Shown here: piece by piece, positions 1 through 8,056 of the stretch | How the letters are laid out: each line of letters opens with the position of its first letter | How positions within the stretch are numbered: position 1 is the first letter of the stretch | Assembly (NCBI RefSeq): GCF_009601765.2 | Contig: NZ_CP045699.1 | Location: 2,356,001-2,420,000 of the forward strand | Reading direction: 5' to 3' | DNA length: 64,000 bases | From: Vibrio algicola | GTDB lineage: Bacteria; Pseudomonadota; Gammaproteobacteria; Enterobacterales; Vibrionaceae | Position numbers and translations under genes: made by a program | Notes under the pieces: generated by a model | What the model was told of the DNA's origin: nothing | The model's input: only the letters and a program-made list of their open reading frames with translations | Database searches by the model: none

Positions 1-529
1 CCGCCAGCATTAAAGCGGTGATGCTTCTGGCTTCACAAAAATCCAAATGGGTCAGTAACTCTTCTGCTTGTTGCAATGGCCAACGAACCACTTCTAGCTC
101 TTCAGGTTCATCCCCAACTAAGCGCTCAGGGTAAAGGTCTTGCGCTAGAAATAACGTCATAGTGCTAGAGAAATACGATGGTGCTAAAACGATTTGCTTC
201 AATGGCGTCCAAACATGTGCGCCCATGCCGATCTCTTCTTTTAATTCACGATCGCCTGCTTGCTGGGGGTTTTCACCTGGATCAATTAAGCCTTTAGGAA
301 AACCTAACTCATATCGCTCAGTGCCTGCGCAGTATTCGCGGATCAACAATAAGTCGCCTTGAGCGGTCACCGGCACCACCATTACGCCACCACGATTGCT
401 CGGTTTCATACGCTCATAGGTACGTTCTTCACCATTAGAAAAGCGCAAATCCATCGCTTCAACGGTAAATAGCCGAGACTGAGCCACCACAGATGTGGCT
501 AAAATTTCAGGGGCTTTATGTTTTGCCAT
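1..529 (-). CDS. nudE: ADP compounds hydrolase NudE (3' end cut by window)
   Basis: Nudix hydrolase that cleaves ADP-ribose, NADH and related ADP compounds in the cytoplasm. I translated it by hand because it runs off the left edge: 176 codons are present, and the E. coli protein is about 186 residues, so roughly ten C-terminal residues are missing. The Nudix box spans about residues 80-102 (G, five residues, E, seven residues, then RELKEEIG), with all the metal-binding acidic residues. The ATG at 529-527 is preceded by GGAG eight bases upstream, which fixes the start. It lies downstream of the secretion operon on the same strand, as in other vibrios, but a degraded family B repeat separates it from gspN, so co-transcription is uncertain. 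Confidence 0.93.
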   Translation of the reverse strand, partial: MAKHKAPEILATSVVAQSRLFTVEAMDLRFSNGEERTYERMKPSNRGGVMVVPVTAQGDLLLIREYCAGTERYELGFPKGLIDPGENPQQAGDRELKEEIGMGAHVWTPLKQIVLAPSYFSSTMTLFLAQDLYPERLVGDEPEELEVVRWPLQQAEELLTHLDFCEARSITALMLA

Positions 530-549
530 CTCAGTATTCTCCTTTACTC

Positions 550-640
550 TTCATACTTGAAATTGCAGCTTGGTTGGCTACGTTCCCAATCATTTAGGTA
601 AGCTAAAATCATCGGCTTCAATTACTTTGAGTACTGTTCA
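550..640. repeat. Dispersed repeat, family B, degraded copy (B1)
   Basis: The gap between gspN and nudE is similar, with deletions, to the full family B element at 48947-49074 read on its minus strand. Shared blocks include TACTTGAA, CAGCTT, GTTGGC, CCCAATCA and TTTAGG/CTTAGG in the same order. No reading frame or terminator is apparent here. This copy has lost part of the middle and the clean terminal repeats. Confidence 0.55.
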
Positions 641-648
641 TATAATTA

Positions 649-1422
649 CTATAATTTGCCCGAAAAGGTGAACGGATACTGCCCTTCGCCGTTTGGCTTA
701 CCTAACCAGCGTAACTGCTTGCCCATTGATTCAGGAAATTTTGCGCCCGGTTTAAACCAAGCGGTCAGTTTATATTGCGATTTTTTATTGAGATTGATAC
801 TAAACTGACTGCTGACTTGTTCACTATTTTGTTTGCCCTTGGCATCAACCACTTGTTGTTTGCAACTTAAATTGGCAATGACTGGGCCTGGAATAATTGA
901 GCCAATGGGTGAGTCAATTTGCCCTTGCGTCCATACTAAATTACCATCGCCAGACTCACACCAAGGCTGTGCATAGTTAAAGTGACGCAGCGATAATTCC
1001 AAGCGGCCAGACAGATCAACCGGCACTTGCAGCTTTAACTGTTGCACCAGCTTATCAATTGGTACTGAGGCGACAAAATTATTGGCATAAGCGCCAGAAA
1101 AACCGACGCCAACATCGCCTTTACCGGCCAGTTTTAATTCACTGTTTTGACCAAATCGAACTTTGAATTGTGCTTTTGCCATCAACAGGTGGCTTGGCTC
1201 AAAATCCCAATAGAGCGAACCAAATTGCTGGCGTTCCACTTCCAGTTGTTGCACCGAGCCTTGCCAAATGGTACCACTGACACCTTGCAACTTAACGTTC
1301 CTGGGAATAACGTTGGCGGGAATAGCTAGTTGGTTATACACCCAACTAGCCGGAATATGAGCAATCACACTCCAAATAAAGACCACCAAGAAAACGATGA
1401 AATACCACTTCTTATGTTTCAT
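649..1422 (-). CDS. gspN: Type II secretion system protein N
   Basis: Last gene of the type II secretion operon, an accessory inner-membrane component found in only part of the T2SS family. The 257-residue product has one N-terminal membrane anchor (about residues 7-25) and a periplasmic beta-rich domain with two cysteines that could form a disulfide. It starts two bases after the gspM stop, indicating translational coupling. Identification rests on operon position, length (GspN is about 250 residues) and the PASWVYNQ region typical of vibrio EpsN. GspN is usually dispensable or of minor effect in systems where it has been tested. Confidence 0.92.
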   Translation of the reverse strand: MKHKKWYFIVFLVVFIWSVIAHIPASWVYNQLAIPANVIPRNVKLQGVSGTIWQGSVQQLEVERQQFGSLYWDFEPSHLLMAKAQFKVRFGQNSELKLAGKGDVGVGFSGAYANNFVASVPIDKLVQQLKLQVPVDLSGRLELSLRHFNYAQPWCESGDGNLVWTQGQIDSPIGSIIPGPVIANLSCKQQVVDAKGKQNSEQVSSQFSINLNKKSQYKLTAWFKPGAKFPESMGKQLRWLGKPNGEGQYPFTFSGKL

Positions 1423-1424
1423 GC

Positions 1425-1937
1425 TTATCCCCGGGTAAATTGCAGTCGATTCACTTCTACCATGCCAGACTTATCGCCACGATTGACGTCTAAAAACTGA
1501 ACTTGCAAACCATAATTATCTCGCAGCTCGGCAACCCAGTTAATCAATTGATTAAACGCTAAAGGTTGGATCCACACTTGCAACATCTCATCACGCGGCT
1601 GCATTCTGATCAACTCGATATTAAAGCGCGGTGCGGTGGTGGCGATCACTTGATTGATCGGTAAGCTGCGTTGGCTGCTTTGACCACCGCCTTTGGTGGC
1701 CCGTAATTCGACGATACTATTGGCTGAGTTGGTCACCCAAGACAGTAGTTGCTTCTCGCCATTTAAACGCAATTGAGCTTCTTCTGCTCGTTGCGATAAC
1801 GGCTGGAATATTCCCCAATACAAAAAGCCTAATATTAACAACCCACTGCACGCCAACACCAAACGGCGTTCACGCAAAGAAATACCATTCCACCAAGCGG
1901 AAAGCGGCGCAATATAAGCGGTTATTTTTTCATTCAT
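1425..1937 (-). CDS. gspM: Type II secretion system protein M
   Basis: Inner-membrane assembly-platform protein that pairs with GspL. About 170 residues: a short cytoplasmic N-terminus, one membrane helix near residues 28-46, then a coiled-coil stretch and a small ferredoxin-like periplasmic domain, matching vibrio EpsM in size and layout (AWW motif near the start, YWGIFQPLSQR after the helix). Two ATGs lie six bases apart at 1943 and 1937. I chose the second because AGGAG sits eight bases before it but only two before the first. It follows gspL with a 6-12 base gap. Confidence 0.93.
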   Translation of the reverse strand: MNEKITAYIAPLSAWWNGISLRERRLVLACSGLLILGFLYWGIFQPLSQRAEEAQLRLNGEKQLLSWVTNSANSIVELRATKGGGQSSQRSLPINQVIATTAPRFNIELIRMQPRDEMLQVWIQPLAFNQLINWVAELRDNYGLQVQFLDVNRGDKSGMVEVNRLQFTRG

Positions 1938-1949
1938 GCTCATTGCTCC

Positions 1950-3374
1950 TTATGATTTGGCTTTAATAACAAAACTGCCCTGCACCACAGAGCCATTTTT
2001 ATTTAATTGCCCTTGCTCAACCGCAAATTCTTTTGCCAGTTCAGTACGCAGACGCTCAAATGGTTGGAAATCATTACTTTGAGCTTGCAGGCGAATTTCT
2101 TGTCGTGCGCCATCAAATTGCACACTTTGGACCGAAATGGATTTGGCTTGTTGCAACGCTTTGGGCAATTTGGCCAACCAACCTAACGCAGAAGCACCAC
2201 CGCTGCTCCCACCCGATAAGACGCGCTCTTCATCTTGCATCGAACGTTTTAAATAGCTCACGGTTGGAATACGCTTTTTATTAGGGAAAATGGTACGGAA
2301 AATACGCTCACTCTCAGTATGATAAGCTCGAGTTTGCGCTTCAAGTTGTTGCACTTGCAGCGTTTTATTCACCAACAACACCACGATTAGCACACACGCA
2401 ACGATCGCCACTTTTTGCCATACTCGCCATTGCTTTAACCATGACGATTGCGATTTAAACTCGCCGGTGAGTAAGTTAAATTTATTGGCAATGGCCCCTT
2501 GAGCTAGAACCGACATGATCAAGTCATCTGGCAAGGTTTGCCATTGGCCAGGTAAGTTTTCGCTCCCTTGCGGTAATGGGCTATAGCTATAAATAGTGGT
2601 ATTTTCTTCCGGTTTTAACGGCAAGTTGTCGCTGTCACCTTGATTACTAATTAAGGCTTCACTGGCGATATCGGCCGCTTGCTGGGTTGCTTCATCAACC
2701 GCATCAGTACCGTCTACCGTAGTGCTTTCTGTCTCATCAGTAGCGCTTTCTTCTTTGTCTTGTAATGTATCTTCATTCTCTTGCAGCAGATCTTCAAAGT
2801 GCAATGCGTCTGCATCCGGATCAAGCCAACCTGAATGTAAGAACATTTCTAGCCAAGCCTCATCGACCGCTGCGCCTTTCGCATCACCTTGATGAAACAA
2901 CCATTGCCCATCTAAATTCAGCGCACTAATGCCACTTTCATTTTTTGGCAGCGCTAAACAATCGGGTAAAATACGTTTGAGTTCAATCCCTACCGCTTTA
3001 AAATCATCGACCCATCGCGCCAATAAATCACGCTCAACCGTGGCAACGGTGGCTTGATCATTATGCTTGTGTAAGACACTAAAGTGCATCGATTCGATGT
3101 CTTGAGTTAGCGTGTCTTCCATCAAAAATGGCAGCATACTATTGAGCTGACGCGCCGCACCAGAAGGCACGGTAATTTGGGTAAGCAGTACATGACTACT
3201 TGGCAACAAGGCAATTGTGGTGCGTTGCTGGCTGTATTCAAACAATTGAGCAAGATGTTGGCGGTCGGCTATTTCGCCCGATGCAATCACATCCTTTAAT
3301 TGAGTTGACCACACTAACCAAGCGATAGGATCGCTAGGGTTACTGCTCAGTCTTATTGTCAGAAACTCGTTCAC
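1950..3374 (-). CDS. gspL: Type II secretion system protein L, with enlarged acidic linker
   Basis: Bitopic inner-membrane protein that binds the GspE ATPase through its actin-like cytoplasmic domain and GspM through its periplasmic domain. At 474 residues it is longer than V. cholerae EpsL (about 400). The extra length is an acidic low-complexity stretch at about residues 186-258, rich in D, E, T and S, between the cytoplasmic domain and the membrane helix (about 320-338). It starts with GTG: GGAGG lies five bases upstream, and the first 35 bases overlap the end of gspK in another frame. No frameshift is apparent, so the linker looks like a genuine expansion. Confidence 0.95.
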   Translation of the reverse strand: MNEFLTIRLSSNPSDPIAWLVWSTQLKDVIASGEIADRQHLAQLFEYSQQRTTIALLPSSHVLLTQITVPSGAARQLNSMLPFLMEDTLTQDIESMHFSVLHKHNDQATVATVERDLLARWVDDFKAVGIELKRILPDCLALPKNESGISALNLDGQWLFHQGDAKGAAVDEAWLEMFLHSGWLDPDADALHFEDLLQENEDTLQDKEESATDETESTTVDGTDAVDEATQQAADIASEALISNQGDSDNLPLKPEENTTIYSYSPLPQGSENLPGQWQTLPDDLIMSVLAQGAIANKFNLLTGEFKSQSSWLKQWRVWQKVAIVACVLIVVLLVNKTLQVQQLEAQTRAYHTESERIFRTIFPNKKRIPTVSYLKRSMQDEERVLSGGSSGGASALGWLAKLPKALQQAKSISVQSVQFDGARQEIRLQAQSNDFQPFERLRTELAKEFAVEQGQLNKNGSVVQGSFVIKAKS

Positions 3375-4446
3375 TGATCCCTCCGAAACGACGACGAATA
3401 ATTTGTGTGGTTTTATTATCTGAACTATACAGCAGGCTTCTTAACCTCACTCTCGATTCATCCACAGTTATTTGGGCATCTAATTCAAAATATTGGCTAG
3501 TCACGCCTAAAAATGGGGTCGCTTGTGATTGAATATTACTCGCTACCCGACTAATTTCCGGTTCTGCTAAAAAATCTTGTACACTTGACCAACCATCATA
3601 AGGTCGGTCTTCAATTACTTTTTTCGCATCACTTAAGCTTAACCCTGGTTGGAATAACCCTGATAATAGCAGGGCTTGATGCGGCTGAATGGTGTTGACG
3701 TTCACCATTAATTTTGACGCTGGAATCGCGCACACCACCCCTCTTAATGCTCGCATCGCTTGCGCACTCACCTGATTAACCGCCCGCAACTCTGTGCCAT
3801 CTGCGATCATTCCGTTTGGCGCACTATAGGCCGGTTTAAAGCCTTCATAGGTGTTATTTTCAACCCCAGATTGCGTGTTCACCGTATCATCACTATCAAC
3901 AAATTCTTTGGCGGAATCAGCAATCACTTCGGCTTGGTAACTCTCAATACCAGCATCTTCTAACATATAAGCCAGTACTTTTAATAAATATGGTCGTACA
4001 CTTGGGTTGGTTGCAACCGGTAATCCATTTAAGGCATTGAGATTAAAACAAGCTTGCATATCTCGAATACTACCAATCGCATCACCATTATCGAGCGGGT
4101 AACGGGCACCTTTCATCGCCCATGCTTGATTGAGGTTAATAACCTTACTATTCTCTTTATAGGTTTCCTCTATCGCCACTTGAGCCAGTGCTTCGACCCC
4201 CATGCTATACCAGTAAGCTTGTTGGTGATTGAGTAAATTACTGGCACGATAAAACTGAGTCGACATTCGTTCCGTCATGGTGGCCGCCAATGCCACCAGT
4301 ACCGCCACAATCAATAATACAAAAATCAGCGCCACACCTTGTTGTTTATGCTGGTTGGCATATTGCTTCTTAGTGACGTATTGTTGCTTAGCGATATGCT
4401 TATGATTCTTAAAATATGTTTGATGAGGCTTATAACGAACTGTCAT
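3340..4446 (-). CDS. gspK: Type II secretion minor pseudopilin K
   Basis: Large minor pseudopilin that caps the pseudopilus together with GspI and GspJ. The ATG at 4446 is preferred to the GTG/ATG codons upstream because a strong GGAGGA lies four bases before it; those upstream codons are part of the Shine-Dalgarno region. The type IV pilin-like cleavage site is G37, followed by a hydrophobic helix (VALIFVLLIVAV). GspK lacks the usual Glu at +5, as is normal for the family. The leader of about 36 residues, rich in K, Q, H and Y, is unusually long; 6-10 residues is common. The gene overlaps gspJ by 17 bases and gspL by 35 bases. Confidence 0.94.
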   Translation of the reverse strand: MTVRYKPHQTYFKNHKHIAKQQYVTKKQYANQHKQQGVALIFVLLIVAVLVALAATMTERMSTQFYRASNLLNHQQAYWYSMGVEALAQVAIEETYKENSKVINLNQAWAMKGARYPLDNGDAIGSIRDMQACFNLNALNGLPVATNPSVRPYLLKVLAYMLEDAGIESYQAEVIADSAKEFVDSDDTVNTQSGVENNTYEGFKPAYSAPNGMIADGTELRAVNQVSAQAMRALRGVVCAIPASKLMVNVNTIQPHQALLLSGLFQPGLSLSDAKKVIEDRPYDGWSSVQDFLAEPEISRVASNIQSQATPFLGVTSQYFELDAQITVDESRVRLRSLLYSSDNKTTQIIRRRFGGISERVSDNKTEQ

Positions 4447-5110
4447 TATCTCCTCCATCACTACTGTTTACGTTGCTTTGAGCAATCAAATATACCCGAC
4501 GAATATCGCCATAATCTTTAAGCTGTAATTTCACTTCAATCGCTTGCGGCAGCGCACTGTCTTTGGTCCATTCTTTTTGCCAATTTGAGCCATCATAAAA
4601 GCCGAAATCCAGTTTCTCAACTTGCGATAACACTACTTTGTGCAGTGGTTCTTGCCCGGTTGGGGTGTCTGGATAGCGCCACCAAACTCGTTCAAGTTTA
4701 CCTTGTATAATTCGATAGCCCACTTTAACAATCTCACCACGCGGGAAAGCCTGTTGTGGGTTAAGCCAACCTAAACGAGTAAATACGATGCCGTCACTAT
4801 CGGAATCCAGTACATACTGGCCGGTATAAAGTGGCTTAGTTTTGTCTGTACCGCTTTTGTCGCCAAAGCTAAATTTACGCAGTGCCATCTGACGAAAATC
4901 ACTGTCCATTACAATCATCGCCCGTTGTAACTCTTGCAGTCGCTGGGTTTTATCCAGTGACACTTGGTTGCTACGTTGAACTTGATTGACCACCTGATAG
5001 GCACCCAAACTTAAACTGGCAAAGACCATGATGGCGACCATCACTTCTATTAAGGTAAAACCACGGCTTAAGTTATGTCTAAACTTGTTGATAAGATTAC
5101 GGTTTAACAT
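4430..5110 (-). CDS. gspJ: Type II secretion minor pseudopilin J
   Basis: Minor pseudopilin of the tip complex with GspI and GspK. The 226-residue precursor has a prepilin-type cleavage site after G17 (motif G-FTLIE), with the conserved Glu at +5, followed by a hydrophobic helix. The globular domain has the WWRYPDTP and YDGSNW segments typical of GspJ. The start overlaps the gspI stop by 14 bases and the end overlaps gspK, so translation along this part of the operon is probably coupled. Processing would require the PilD peptidase, which is not in this window. Confidence 0.95.
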   Translation of the reverse strand: MLNRNLINKFRHNLSRGFTLIEVMVAIMVFASLSLGAYQVVNQVQRSNQVSLDKTQRLQELQRAMIVMDSDFRQMALRKFSFGDKSGTDKTKPLYTGQYVLDSDSDGIVFTRLGWLNPQQAFPRGEIVKVGYRIIQGKLERVWWRYPDTPTGQEPLHKVVLSQVEKLDFGFYDGSNWQKEWTKDSALPQAIEVKLQLKDYGDIRRVYLIAQSNVNSSDGGDNDSSL

Positions 5111-5477
5111 AAGTGCGCACCGTTAAAATACTGTTCTTTCGTTGGCTGTCAGTCGAGACACTCACATCCACCGCTTTAATTAAATCCATTCCGGTTTTGA
5201 CTGGTTTAGCGGTCCAATACCACGTCTTCCCTGCAAACTCTTCTTTACCTTTTTTAGTCGAGCTTAACGATTTACCTAAATGCAGTAGCGCCAATTGATT
5301 GTCCACTACCATGCTGGCAAAGGTTTTCTCTTCTAAATAAGTTAGGGTATTAATATGTTGTGTCACCGCTCGAATAACACTGATAGCAGCGGTAGCAAAA
5401 ATAGCTAACGCGATCAAAACCTCAAGCAAAGTCATTCCGCGCGATGGCTGCCTTATCTGTTTTGTCTGCTTAATCAT
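5097..5477 (-). CDS. gspI: Type II secretion minor pseudopilin I
   Basis: Minor pseudopilin that starts assembly of the tip complex with GspJ and GspK. From the ATG at 5477 the product has about 126 residues, with a prepilin cleavage site after G14 (G-MTLLE) and Glu at +5. A GTG at 5501 would add eight residues but has no Shine-Dalgarno sequence. The ATG overlaps the gspH stop by eight bases, fitting translational coupling. The length agrees with the usual GspI size of about 120 residues. Confidence 0.93.
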   Translation of the reverse strand: MIKQTKQIRQPSRGMTLLEVLIALAIFATAAISVIRAVTQHINTLTYLEEKTFASMVVDNQLALLHLGKSLSSTKKGKEEFAGKTWYWTAKPVKTGMDLIKAVDVSVSTDSQRKNSILTVRTYVKP

Positions 5478-6084
5478 GGCTTTTACCAGTATCGCTCTCA
5501 CCAGGTGAAAATAATTTTACTACGCCGGTTTCAAGTACTTTCACTCGCCAATATTGTTGATTTTCTTTATCGTTTTTATTTTGCCTTCCACCATCGTCGG
5601 TAGCGATAAAACTCAGCTCAAACGGTGTATTTTCACCGCTCGACAGAACAAATATTTGTGGTGGTTTTTCTTTTTTATCTTTATCTTGCTGCTCAAATTT
5701 ATCTTCATAGAAGTCTTCTTGCTTGAACAAACGATCGTCATTCCCCCAAGCATCTGAGCCTAATTGAAAATGGAAACCAAGCTCATCTGGTAGATGTGTG
5801 GCGGTAAAATGTTTATCGCCTTTTACCACTTTCCAACCATCATCGGTTAAAGTCATATAGGTGAAACTAAACTTTTTATCATCAATCCGAATGCCATAAT
5901 CTTGACCATTTAAAATGGCATCATCACTGAGCAGTTGCAGTCTCTGAAAAAAACGTAACGCGTTGTCTTTGAGTTGATCATCTTTTCTCTCTGGCATGGT
6001 TTGGATTACCGCTAATGCCGATAACGACATCAACACCACCACCAATAAAATCTCAAGCAATGTGAACCCGCGCTGACGCTTCAT
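5470..6084 (-). CDS. gspH: Type II secretion minor pseudopilin H
   Basis: Minor pseudopilin linking the GspIJK tip to the GspG fibre. I chose the ATG at 6084, which has AAGGA five bases upstream and gives a short leader MKRQRG before FTLLE, the usual GspH arrangement. A longer frame from 6114 lacks a ribosome site. The product is about 204 residues and carries a hydrophilic K/D-rich loop (KFEQQDKDKKEK). It is separated from gspG by about 226 bases containing a dispersed repeat (A1). The rest of the operon is tightly packed. Confidence 0.94.
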   Translation of the reverse strand: MKRQRGFTLLEILLVVVLMSLSALAVIQTMPERKDDQLKDNALRFFQRLQLLSDDAILNGQDYGIRIDDKKFSFTYMTLTDDGWKVVKGDKHFTATHLPDELGFHFQLGSDAWGNDDRLFKQEDFYEDKFEQQDKDKKEKPPQIFVLSSGENTPFELSFIATDDGGRQNKNDKENQQYWRVKVLETGVVKLFSPGESDTGKSHD

Positions 6085-6141
6085 ATTTTTCCTTAACACC
6101 ACCGACTCAGCCACAAATCATACCTATTCGATTAGGCTTCT

Positions 6142-6247
6142 AACCAATATGGCTCATTACAAAAAGACGTTTAAACCGTCCGTGGGCACTTGAAAAAGAA
6201 CATCCTTGTTCTTTGACACTTTTTTCCATCAACAATATGGATAGAAG
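6142..6247 (+). repeat. Dispersed repeat, family A subfamily II (copy A1) inside the gsp operon
   Basis: About 105 bp closely similar to 32733-32836 and, inverted, to 63931-64000. It contains the hairpin AAGAACA-tcct-TGTTCTT and the flanking blocks AAAGACGTTTAAAC, GGGCACTTGA, TTGACACTTTT and CATCAACAAT. Imperfect inverted ends (CCAATAT near the left, ACAATATGG near the right) suggest a small mobile or once-mobile element. It lies between gspG and gspH and is therefore transcribed with the operon. Confidence 0.8.
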
Positions 6248-6310
6248 CATACTTGTCTAAAATTGGCGTACTTCTTGAGCGTAGCGAGCCCGAACCTAGG
6301 CTCCTAACTA

Positions 6311-6778
6311 TTATTGGAAGTCTTGAATATTCCAGTTACCAATGTCTTTCTTAGAACCGTCATCGCCGCCTTCTTGGCCGTCGGAACCTAAAGTAAAGAT
6401 ATCAATATTGCCTTTATCACCAGGGCTTAGGTATTGGTAGTCACCACCCCAAGGGTCTTTTGGTAAACGTTTGATATAACCGTCATTGCGGTAGTTACGT
6501 GGCTCTGGTGTACCGGTTGGTTTACTCACTAACGCCTCTAAACCTTGATCAGTGGTTGGGTACACACTGTTATCAAGTTTGTACATATCCAAGGCGTTCT
6601 CTAGCGCCACAATATCGGTCACCGCTTTTTGTTGATCGGCTTTTTCTTTGTTACCTAAAAGGTTAGGCACCACGAAACTGGCTAAGATCCCCAAAATTAC
6701 CACCACCACCATAACTTCAAGCAAGGTAAAACCTTTTTGCTTCGCCGTAACGGGGCTGTTTGTTGATTTGAATGTCAT
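6311..6778 (-). CDS. gspG: Type II secretion major pseudopilin G
   Basis: Major subunit of the secretion pseudopilus. The ATG at 6778 has AGGAG eight bases upstream; an upstream in-frame ATG at 6829 lacks one. The precursor has 155 residues with a cleavage site after G16 (G-FTLLEVMVVVVILG) and Glu at +5. The C-terminal half shows the DPWG segment and the acidic calcium-binding loop (LGSDGQEGGDD) expected of GspG. The gap of about 50 bases to gspF holds its ribosome site. The following 226-base gap to gspH carries repeat A1. Confidence 0.97.
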   Translation of the reverse strand: MTFKSTNSPVTAKQKGFTLLEVMVVVVILGILASFVVPNLLGNKEKADQQKAVTDIVALENALDMYKLDNSVYPTTDQGLEALVSKPTGTPEPRNYRNDGYIKRLPKDPWGGDYQYLSPGDKGNIDIFTLGSDGQEGGDDGSKKDIGNWNIQDFQ

Positions 6779-6830
6779 TAATATTTCTCCTGTAAAAATT
6801 CTGTTTGGTATTCGTTTTTTGATTATCAAT

Positions 6831-8054
6831 CTACTTTTGAGTCACAAGATTATTCAGTTCTAATATCGGCATTAAAGTGGCGGTCACGATAAACAACACA
6901 ATGCCCGCCATAAAGACGATCAATAACGGCTCAAACACCCCTAGTGCCATATTGACCAAAGCTTCAAAATCGCGGTCTTGGTTATCGGCAGAACGGATTA
7001 GCATCGGTTCTAACTCGCCACTTTGCTCACCACTGGCGATCATGTGTAGCATCATAGGAGGAAATAAACGAGTTTGTTCCAGTGACTTACGCAAACTGGT
7101 CCCTTCACGCACTCGCTCGGAGGCTTCCATCACTTGCGCTTTAAAGTATTGATTACTCATGACATCCGCCGCGACTTTCATACCATCCAATAACGGGATC
7201 GCACTGGAAGAACAAATCGCCAAGGTGCGGGCAAAACGCGAGGTATTTAACCCTTTTGCCACTTTACCAATCACAGGTAACTTGAGCATTTTTTTATCCC
7301 ATGCCATGCGAAACTTGGGCTTATTAAGCGCCATTTTTAAACCAATAATGCCGAATATGATCAGGACTAATAATTCTAACCCCCAGTTTTGCACAAAATT
7401 ACTGGCATCCAATAATACCTGAGTTGAAGTTGGCAACCCTTGTCCCATCTGAACGAACTGATCGACAATTTTTGGTACTACCGCAGCCAATAAAAATGCC
7501 ACCACACTGATCGCAATTAAGGTTAGCATCACAGGGTAAATCATCGCCTGTTGCAGCTTAGCGCGCATTTTTTGGCGGTTTTCAGCGTAATCGGCTAAGC
7601 GATCTAAAATAGCGTCTAAATGCCCCGACTTTTCACCGGCTGCCACCATGGCGCAAAATAGATCATCAAACACCGCAGGGAACTCTGCCATGCTGTCGGA
7701 AAGAGTATAACCCTCGACCACGCGCGAGCGAATACTGACGAGAATATTACGAATATGAGGTTTTTCAGATTGATCAGCAACGGCACGAATACACTCTTCT
7801 AATGGCATACCCGATTGCACTAAAGTTGAAAGTTGACGAGTCACTAATGCTAATTCATTGGTACTAATGCCACGCTGAAAGCTCAAACCTTTAGCGTTAG
7901 CTCGCTGGTTTTTAGCTCGGGTTTCAATCACTTCGGTTGGCATTAAGCCTTTTTCTTTTAGTCGTTGGCGAACTTGGCGGGCGTTATCCCCTTCCAAGAT
8001 GCCTTTTTTCTGTTTGCCTTTGGCGTCGAGCGCTTTATATTCAAATGCCGCCAT
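6831..8054 (-). CDS. gspF: Type II secretion inner-membrane platform protein F
   Basis: Polytopic inner-membrane protein at the centre of the assembly platform, which couples the GspE ATPase to pseudopilus growth. At 407 residues it has the family's usual length, with two repeated GspF cytoplasmic domains (each ending in a GEKSGHL or GEQSGEL signature) and three predicted membrane helices near residues 170-200, 220-240 and 375-398. It starts two bases after the gspE stop. Confidence 0.97.
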   Translation of the reverse strand: MAAFEYKALDAKGKQKKGILEGDNARQVRQRLKEKGLMPTEVIETRAKNQRANAKGLSFQRGISTNELALVTRQLSTLVQSGMPLEECIRAVADQSEKPHIRNILVSIRSRVVEGYTLSDSMAEFPAVFDDLFCAMVAAGEKSGHLDAILDRLADYAENRQKMRAKLQQAMIYPVMLTLIAISVVAFLLAAVVPKIVDQFVQMGQGLPTSTQVLLDASNFVQNWGLELLVLIIFGIIGLKMALNKPKFRMAWDKKMLKLPVIGKVAKGLNTSRFARTLAICSSSAIPLLDGMKVAADVMSNQYFKAQVMEASERVREGTSLRKSLEQTRLFPPMMLHMIASGEQSGELEPMLIRSADNQDRDFEALVNMALGVFEPLLIVFMAGIVLFIVTATLMPILELNNLVTQK

Positions 8055-8056
8055 GG

